Below, in pieces: positions 57,894 through 64,000 of a DNA stretch of 64,000 nucleotides. A program made the translations under genes and the position numbers. How positions within the stretch are numbered: position 1 is the first letter of the stretch; each line of letters opens with the position of its first letter. The stretch comes from Microbulbifer sp. MKSA007 (GTDB lineage: Bacteria > Pseudomonadota > Gammaproteobacteria > Pseudomonadales > Cellvibrionaceae): positions 4,324,501-4,388,500 of the forward strand of contig CP128433.1 of NCBI GenBank assembly GCA_032615215.1, given 5' to 3'. The notes under the pieces were generated by a model that was not told the origin of the DNA, did no database searches, and saw only the letters and a list, made by a program, of their open reading frames with translations.

Positions 57894-58472
57894 TCAATCT
57901 GGTAATACAGCGTAGTAATCAGTTGCCCAACGCACAGCCAGGCGTTCCTGTGGATGCCGTGCTGGAATCGTGCGCATCTCTCTTTGCCAGTGCAGCAAAT
58001 CATTGGCAAGAGAAGCTATATTGGCCCTGCCATCCAGCAGGGCCAGGGCCCGTACTATGCGGCGATAAAACTCGGCCGTATCGCGACTTTTTTGTAACTG
58101 AAAAAAGCGCAGCTCACTTAAAGGGGGGCGCCCGCCCCTCTCCCGGGGCATAGCCAGGGATCGGGCAAAACTGACATCCATAGCCTCGCTGCTATCAATA
58201 TCAATTGTTTTGCTCGTGTTATCAGCTTTTACGTGTGCAATTACTGTGGCTACCAGAGCCGCATCTTCGATACGAATTTGCTCATCTTTCTGCCAGCGCT
58301 CTGGCATATCCTTTAAAAAACGGATAAAGGCGGGAGTAGGCATTACATCCATGGGCTCTACCGCACGGCGCAAACGCGCTCGATCGGCCCTGCCAGCTTT
58401 GTCATTGAGCCAGCGGTGCCACTCGCGCAGTCGGCTCACATCTGTATCGCTAAGATATTGATATCCGGCCAT
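57894..58472 (-). CDS. cas11e: Cas11 (Cse2/CasB) small subunit
   Basis: The product is 192 residues from ATG 58472, which overlaps the cas8e stop (TGATG) and has AGGAGG 7 bases upstream. An all-helical, basic protein with WHRWLNDKAGRADRARLRRA and TPAFIRFLKDMPERWQK. Two copies form the belly of Cascade and stabilise the R-loop. It corresponds to the normal gene position after cas8e. Confidence 0.93.
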   Translation of the reverse strand: MAGYQYLSDTDVSRLREWHRWLNDKAGRADRARLRRAVEPMDVMPTPAFIRFLKDMPERWQKDEQIRIEDAALVATVIAHVKADNTSKTIDIDSSEAMDVSFARSLAMPRERGGRPPLSELRFFQLQKSRDTAEFYRRIVRALALLDGRANIASLANDLLHWQREMRTIPARHPQERLAVRWATDYYAVLPD

Positions 58473-60073
58473 CACAATTCCTCCTGTTGTTGCTCAACTT
58501 TGGCTGTATTATCCAGAGCATTTAAACTTGCCAGACTAGCGAGCTTATTTCTTAAAAAACGTCGCGCCCGAGTCACTCGCTGCAATTTCAGGTCTTCCGC
58601 AGAGCCCTCCATTGACCAATGATCAAACTGCGCCAAGGCCATTTTTTTCAATATGTGTGCCCAGGCAATAGCCACCGGTGCAGGTGTAAATTGGGATTTA
58701 TTGCATTCGAGGGATAATTGCTTGAGCGAGTGATAAAACTGGCTTTCCGTCGCCTGCCAAAACGCCTGATCGACAAATGAAAAATCCCCTTTAGCCTCAT
58801 TAGGGTTATTAAACCAGGCAGCCTTGACCCTAAAGCGCAGCTCTTTCAAAGTATCTTTTGCAGCCGTTAAAAGCTGCCCTGCCAGCTGAATAAATAGCGA
58901 CTGATGCTCAGGGGAAATAGGCAGTACTGGCATTTCCTGTTCATACCAGCAACGCGCTTTCATATTGTCCATGTCATAGCCAAAACCCCATAGACGCACA
59001 TCGACATTCGAATCCAGTTCTTCGAGAACTTCCGCATAATCCTCATGGAATAAGCGCACCGCCCGGCTCGCTTCATCGCCATTTGAATGGTCATTCCACA
59101 TAAGCCCCAACCAATGCCGATAACCGAGACCACTCTGTTGACCTTTCAAACTCAAGGGTGGGGCTTTTTTCTTGGAATCACGTCGATAGGGCGTCAGGGG
59201 ATGAATCCAGGGACCCTCGTAATTAATGCCATAATTCTTAGTGGTATATTCCCGAATTAATTGACTCGTCTGCTCTCCACAAAGATCGCAGTAACCCTTG
59301 CCTTCTCTTGGGCTATAGAGACGTATCCTGCGCGGCATACCCCAGTACATTTGCAGGGGATGGGTATCATTGGGAGACGTAGAGGAACCTTGTTTGTCAG
59401 AGAGGCGGGTGGGAGCGAGCCAGGGGAAGATACAACTATCAGAGCTTTCAGACCTCGCCCCAAACTCCTCTCGTGGCAAGATATTGAGCCACAATTTCTG
59501 CCAAAGGTTGGCATCTTCTGCCTCTGGCATTATCAATGTGGTCAAAGGGCCACCACCACGCAAACTGGTTCTATGCCCCACGCCTCCGGAGGGGGCGTTA
59601 ATTTGCAACGTAAATAACGCACTAGCGGCACAGCTGGGACATACACCCTGCACCCTACCGCCCTTAATAAATAGATCCTGATTATCTCTACAGGTTTTAC
59701 TGCCCGGCGCCTCAATCAGTAGGGCGGCAATCGACTTTGATTCCCCCACACTCAATTCCAAGTCCTGCATAAATGCAGGCCCGGACTCTTGAAATAATTC
59801 AAAATTGGGAGCGTAGCTTTGCAGCCGTGATTTTAGTGTTTCCTCAGTAGGCGCCTTTTTCCAGTAGACTCCCCAATCATCGACACTTTCAGGTGCAAAA
59901 GCTGTTTGCAACAGGCCAATTAAAAACTGGAACAGCGCCCCGCGAAAATCCGGTCGTACCGTGCAAATGTCTACGACAGGATTATCCACCTCGGCAATTT
60001 GCCAAGGAGCAATTCTTTCCTGCATACCGCATCGCCGGATAATTGGCAGCCAGGAATCTTCAACCAAATTCAC
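58472..60073 (-). CDS. cas8e: Cas8e (Cse1/CasA) large subunit
   Basis: The product is 533 residues from GTG 60073 (NLVEDSWLPIIRRCGMQERI), six bases after AGGGAGG; a longer open extension upstream is not homologous. It has two zinc-type Cys pairs, VCPSCAAS and YCDLCGEQ, as in E. coli CasA, and a C-terminal four-helix bundle. Cas8e recognises PAM and recruits Cas3. It is the first gene of the operon here; no cas3 lies upstream (60074-60838 has no coding frame). Confidence 0.94.
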   Translation of the reverse strand: MNLVEDSWLPIIRRCGMQERIAPWQIAEVDNPVVDICTVRPDFRGALFQFLIGLLQTAFAPESVDDWGVYWKKAPTEETLKSRLQSYAPNFELFQESGPAFMQDLELSVGESKSIAALLIEAPGSKTCRDNQDLFIKGGRVQGVCPSCAASALFTLQINAPSGGVGHRTSLRGGGPLTTLIMPEAEDANLWQKLWLNILPREEFGARSESSDSCIFPWLAPTRLSDKQGSSTSPNDTHPLQMYWGMPRRIRLYSPREGKGYCDLCGEQTSQLIREYTTKNYGINYEGPWIHPLTPYRRDSKKKAPPLSLKGQQSGLGYRHWLGLMWNDHSNGDEASRAVRLFHEDYAEVLEELDSNVDVRLWGFGYDMDNMKARCWYEQEMPVLPISPEHQSLFIQLAGQLLTAAKDTLKELRFRVKAAWFNNPNEAKGDFSFVDQAFWQATESQFYHSLKQLSLECNKSQFTPAPVAIAWAHILKKMALAQFDHWSMEGSAEDLKLQRVTRARRFLRNKLASLASLNALDNTAKVEQQQEEL

Positions 60074-60838
60074 CACGATCCTCCCTGATCTGGTCTCCAC
60101 CCGTCTTTTGTTGTAGTAACGCCAACTGTCACCCCAGAGAGGAAACAACTCTAACCAATGCAGTGCAGGATTGTCATTTCAAATTCGTTTAACTTAACTA
60201 TGCCACTACACGGGTACTAACCCCTTTACCATATTCCACTCTGAAGCTAGAAAACTGATCTGGCTCAAGTGCTGGGCATCTTTTCTATCATACAAACAGG
60301 AAACCATGGGTACAGACCCGGGCTGGGCGTTACACACCTGTTTGCGTATTGCCCCAGTCTGGGCAGGGGTATTTTGATGGATTTGGCCAATATGCGGCGC
60401 TAAGATTTTTATTCGTATTCAATAAAAGGAATAAGAATTAAAAGATTTACTTTGAACCCTAGCAAGCTCTCAAATGCTATTACGCATAAAAATTCCCAAT
60501 GGTGGCTTTTTATTTTTGATGGTTCAGAGTGCCGTTTCCCCTTATACAAGGCTTTGATAGCAGTATTAATCCTGAGATTAGGCTTGACTATGGATCACAT
60601 TTTCTGAAGATAAAGAAATAAAACTAAGATATAAACACTATCTTCTACACTAATTTTAAATCAGCATAATTATAACATATTAACATTAACTATAACTATT
60701 AACAAAGAGGCGCGTACCACTTATATTAACAATCTTTATCTAGCAAAAAATATCAGGAGATAATACCTAAGCACCTGCATCTAGCCAAATCAGATTAATA
60801 TATACATCAATTCAGAGCACCCAGCATTGAACATCACC
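60074..60838. other. Intergenic region between cas8e and brxL
   Basis: About 765 bases, AT-rich after 60590. cas3 is normally here, but neither an intact cas3 nor readable fragments are seen. It should hold the promoter of the cas operon. No RNA gene recognised. Confidence 0.7.
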
Positions 60839-62902
60839 TTAACTTCTCTTGTAGCTTATTTTAAAAGCCCTACAAGCTCGATGCTGCTGTAGACGATTTG
60901 ACAACTCGAAAGTATTGTTCATATCATATTTTTGGAAAATATCTAAACCGCGATCTAGCAAAACTTTCCAACCTGTATCTACAACGATACTCCTCTCAGA
61001 CTGTAACCCAACACCTTCAAAAGAATAGTAAAACTTAACGCCTGCCGTACTTACCGTTTTTTGTATCTGGTTGAAATAATCACGTTGTTGATCTCCTTGA
61101 AATTCATCTTCCATGGTAACCAATCTGACCTCAACTTCATCCTCGTCGAGCTTATTCTTAACAATGGTTTCCATCAGTTCCATCAGATTCCTAGCTTGGG
61201 AAAGTAAGCGAATACATGGGTCAATAATGGTAATATATTTTGCCCTACTGATATAAGGACCTATCAGTTGATCGTAACTTACACCACGCTGATTCTCCAT
61301 AAAGAGCAACTCCTGCTCTTTCAACTCTGACCGTAACGCAACCCCTACCGAACCAGTCGGCGTCACTTTTGAATCATTATCAGAGGTCGGTATATCTATA
61401 TCTGGAGAGCGAATATCATCACCCTCAGCCACGCTTTTGTGAAAATAATTAGGGTATTCAATTTCTTCCAAAGTCACTACTTGATTTTCATTTCCCACCT
61501 TGTCGGCATAGGAAAAATTAACTGCTGCATAAGTGTTGTCAATTCTTAACAGCTGATCCTTAACTCTTTTTCGACCTTCCATCGCAAACGCCAGTACTTC
61601 TTCAATCTCTTTATCTGTGGCGCCGCCCTGCGGAAAAAGGATCTTCATCAAGCCTGAAAACGTTTTATTAATCGCATCTCTATCACGGGTAGAGATATCT
61701 GAGGATAAGGTAAAATGCTCTTTGTATTGATCTGAAAAATCCTGATTGCGAAGATGGCGAAGAATTTCAGCCAAGTAGTCCACCACAAAGCCATAACCGG
61801 CCGAGAACATCTCACCTCGAATAATATCTACTTCCCAACCAGGAATGTAACAGTGCAACCTATCCAAAAATGCAGAATCGTAGAACTTCTCAGGCAGCGC
61901 ATCAAACAGATCACTGTGTTTGAGCATATAGGGCAGGCTGTGCTCGGTATTGCCAACAAACACCATCGAAGCATCAGCACCCAAGGTCTCAACACCACGG
62001 GAGAATGACTTGTTCGCCATGTAGTTCTTCATGATGTCGACTAGCGCTTTATCCACACGCTTTTGCTTACCGGCAAACTCATCAAAGGCGACAGTATCCC
62101 AATAACCCACCAGACCGATCTTTCCGGATGAGTTATTCACAAAAAGCTTAGGCACCGTGACCTCACCACCAGAGATTAAAATACCGTGAGGCGAGAATTC
62201 AGAATAGATATGGGACTTACCGGTGCCCTTAGGACCAAGCTCAATCAGGTTGTAGTTGCGCTCACAGAAAGGAATCAATCGCACCAGCTGGGTTAACTTA
62301 CTCCTGTGGCCAAAATACTCAGGATTGAAGCCGATACTCTGCACCAAGACATCAATCCACTCCTCCAGAGTAAATTGCTTGCGCGCTTCTATGTAGCCCT
62401 CATAGTCGAAGTGTGACATTTGAATAGGCTTAATGCTATTCAATATCCAGGGGCTGGCATCCTTGTCTTCGATATGATCATACTCAAGACCTGCAATCAC
62501 CCAGACACCACCAATCAATAACTTAGGGTGTTTTTTTACCGTACTAGCATCAATCAATACCTTTTTGATGCCAAGATTGGAGAACGCCATCTCATAGCAA
62601 TCTTTCTTGTCATTCAGTTCAACGCTGACTTTATCAATGACCTTATGCCGGCCCTTCTCACGAATAGTAGAACGAATCAGCCCAGCTTCGTTACGATGAA
62701 CATAATGCTTGGCCAGGATCTCCTTAACTGTTTGAATGCCACTTTCAATACTGTCTTCATCGCTGGTGGCACAATACTGGCCCAACAGGTACTCAAGTAC
62801 ATAAGAGGGAACGATGGCATTGCCCTTCACGGTTTTAACCAGGTCTTTACGCACTACAAGCCCAGCAAACACATCACAAATTTTGTTATTCAAATCAGTC
62901 AT
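60839..62902 (-). CDS. brxL: BREX Lon-like protein BrxL with a MITD1-type C-terminal domain
   Basis: The product is 687 residues from ATG 62902 (GAGGAGG upstream). Residues 1-200 are the BrxL N-terminal region. An AAA+ ATPase follows with Walker A GPKGTGKS (about 224-231), WDTVAFDEFAG as the Walker B region and VFVGNTEHSLPYML. Canonical BrxL ends in a Lon-protease-like region; instead residues about 541-687 resemble the MIT C-terminal (MITD1, PLD-like) domain: LIGPYISRAKYITIIDPCIR, then TGWKVLLDRGLDIFQKYD and a basic end. No Lon Ser/Lys dyad was found. BrxL is the last gene of type 1 BREX and follows pglZ. It may act as a DNA-binding AAA+ ring in phage exclusion. Confidence 0.9.
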   Translation of the reverse strand: MTDLNNKICDVFAGLVVRKDLVKTVKGNAIVPSYVLEYLLGQYCATSDEDSIESGIQTVKEILAKHYVHRNEAGLIRSTIREKGRHKVIDKVSVELNDKKDCYEMAFSNLGIKKVLIDASTVKKHPKLLIGGVWVIAGLEYDHIEDKDASPWILNSIKPIQMSHFDYEGYIEARKQFTLEEWIDVLVQSIGFNPEYFGHRSKLTQLVRLIPFCERNYNLIELGPKGTGKSHIYSEFSPHGILISGGEVTVPKLFVNNSSGKIGLVGYWDTVAFDEFAGKQKRVDKALVDIMKNYMANKSFSRGVETLGADASMVFVGNTEHSLPYMLKHSDLFDALPEKFYDSAFLDRLHCYIPGWEVDIIRGEMFSAGYGFVVDYLAEILRHLRNQDFSDQYKEHFTLSSDISTRDRDAINKTFSGLMKILFPQGGATDKEIEEVLAFAMEGRKRVKDQLLRIDNTYAAVNFSYADKVGNENQVVTLEEIEYPNYFHKSVAEGDDIRSPDIDIPTSDNDSKVTPTGSVGVALRSELKEQELLFMENQRGVSYDQLIGPYISRAKYITIIDPCIRLLSQARNLMELMETIVKNKLDEDEVEVRLVTMEDEFQGDQQRDYFNQIQKTVSTAGVKFYYSFEGVGLQSERSIVVDTGWKVLLDRGLDIFQKYDMNNTFELSNRLQQHRACRAFKISYKRS

Positions 62903-62968
62903 CACACCTCCTCGGAAACTCTATTTCCTTGATTGCGTAACATCCTGTTTTCGCCATGTTCAGTAGCC

Positions 62969-64000
62969 TTAAAAGTCGAAGTCACTGGTGAATGAGCGAC
63001 GAATCTTATAAGGAAGTTGCTTATAGTCCTTATACTGATTGGTGCCTGAAACTGGCTCTTCCAGTTTCAGCAACACCTCCTGATTATTTGCCTCATCAGC
63101 ATCCTGCGTTAAGACAAAGCGCAACTTCATTTCACGCTCACGGGGGTTCTCAGAGCTAAGATCCAACAACACCTCATGGCTATCAGAAATGAGCTTGCCG
63201 CCGTCAGTATAAAGGCCCACACGTAGCTTTCTGGGCTGAATCTTATCGGTCACCGCCTCGGTCTGATAAAGAGTGACGGACAGCTGCCCCGAGGTAATCA
63301 CATTGGTTCCACCGCGTAGTACATCCACCTCAACAGCAGCAGTATCGCTCTGGCGCTTTTTGTTAATACTAATAACAGGGATCACCGTCTCTTGCAGTGT
63401 GGCTCCACCGTGCACAAAACGACTACCTGAACCACTCAGACGCAGGCGTTGAATGCCTTTAGGTATTACGGCTCCCACATCACCACTTAAATTCAGCTGT
63501 TCTGCACTAAAGCCCTTCAAGGCTTCACCGCCATTCAGTCCCTTGCCCAGTACAAAACGCCTGTCATTGTAGAGCACTTTACCTTTCACATCGTTAGCGA
63601 GGAAGTCGCTCTCTTCCAGGGGTTTGTTTTGATAGATAAAGCCGTGGTCAGCGGTAACCAAAATATTGCTAGCATTGGCATTGGCCAGCTTTTTGATCAA
63701 CTTCATCAAGTCGTCAAAGGTTTTTTCGGCGGCCTCAAAAGCTTCACCCTCTGACTGCATTTTGTCGCCGGTATGGTCAATGCGGTTGTGGTAGATATAC
63801 AGAACATCGTGGCCTTTCAGCAGCTCACGGTTCTCGGCAATGGTCCGCTCCAGCAGGTCTTTGGCCAGAACGGCGCCGGCCCGCTCACCCAGCAAGGCTT
63901 TGAGAACTTTATCTCGACCTTCACGCCCCTGCGTAGACTGAGCGCCCATGGAGACGGTCGCCGTCTTGTTCTCGGCAATCTGTAATGGCATTTCCGAAGA
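62969..64000 (-). CDS. pglZ: BREX phosphatase-like protein PglZ, C-terminal part (5' end beyond window)
   Basis: The frame runs from the right edge to the stop at 62969 (about 343 codons). It has VLYIYHNRIDHTGDK and ILVTADHGFIYQNKPL, the alkaline-phosphatase-fold motifs with metal-binding Asp/His, then a C-terminal beta-rich region ending RRSFTSDFDF. PglZ is the signature BREX protein; its exact reaction is unsettled. Upstream BREX genes (brxA, brxB, brxC, pglX) would lie beyond the window. It is 66 bases before brxL. Confidence 0.93.
   Translation of the reverse strand, partial: SSEMPLQIAENKTATVSMGAQSTQGREGRDKVLKALLGERAGAVLAKDLLERTIAENRELLKGHDVLYIYHNRIDHTGDKMQSEGEAFEAAEKTFDDLMKLIKKLANANASNILVTADHGFIYQNKPLEESDFLANDVKGKVLYNDRRFVLGKGLNGGEALKGFSAEQLNLSGDVGAVIPKGIQRLRLSGSGSRFVHGGATLQETVIPVISINKKRQSDTAAVEVDVLRGGTNVITSGQLSVTLYQTEAVTDKIQPRKLRVGLYTDGGKLISDSHEVLLDLSSENPREREMKLRFVLTQDADEANNQEVLLKLEEPVSGTNQYKDYKQLPYKIRRSFTSDFDF

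Noticed and set aside
60074..60838. Possible remnant of cas3 upstream of cas8e
   Set aside because: No helicase or HD-domain fragment can be read in any frame, and the stretch is AT-rich non-coding DNA.

Overview
The window looks like the chromosome of a marine, chitin-degrading gammaproteobacterium (Cellvibrionales/Microbulbifer-like by gene order and protein flavour; this assignment is inference). The left third (1-22435) is mostly conserved housekeeping. It holds the 3' end of pcnB, then folK, a deoxynucleoside kinase gene and panB. Further right, on the minus strand, is the canonical rimP-nusA-infB-rbfA-truB-rpsO-pnp block, preceded by three identical initiator tRNA genes. Small accessory genes lie between: a thioesterase, a secreted endonuclease/exonuclease/phosphatase-fold protein, a GMC oxidoreductase, ZntB, two GFA proteins, a UbiH-family monooxygenase, a PhzF protein and NnrS.

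The middle (22.4-54.4 kb) is AT-rich, repeat-rich accessory DNA dominated by a family of secreted curlin-repeat (CsgA-like amyloid) proteins. I count ten genes, called CRP1-CRP10 here, and two decayed copies, all on the plus strand. No csgG/E/F secretion or csgD regulatory gene is visible. Several copies share a roughly 75-bp leader element built round a GGCATTAATGCC-like core and a separate roughly 27-bp motif further upstream. Unrelated minus-strand genes are interleaved: two MFS exporters, a beta-helix protein, a multidomain GH19 chitinase, a cysteine-dioxygenase-like cupin and a multicopper oxidase. A 263-bp MITE-like element with IS5-type YTAR target duplications follows CRP9.

The right end (54.4-64 kb) is a defence island on the minus strand. 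It has a CRISPR array of nine repeats, a type I-E Cascade operon (cas8e-cas11-cas7e-cas5e-cas6e) and the 3' end of a BREX locus (pglZ, brxL). The operon has no cas3, cas1 or cas2 on either side. The nine CRISPR repeats all differ from one another, yet their hairpins are kept by paired, compensatory substitutions. The BrxL protein carries, in place of the usual Lon-like tail, a C-terminal domain resembling the MITD1 (ESCRT-linked) MIT_C domain. These two observations and the amyloid family are the most interesting content.

Seven apparent single-base frameshifts (panB, the GMC gene twice, an MFS gene, CRP6, the chitinase, cas5e) fall at or next to homopolymer runs and restore clean homology when corrected. 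Sequencing error is the simplest explanation for them. The two decayed curlin copies, which carry several stop codons, look like genuine pseudogenes.
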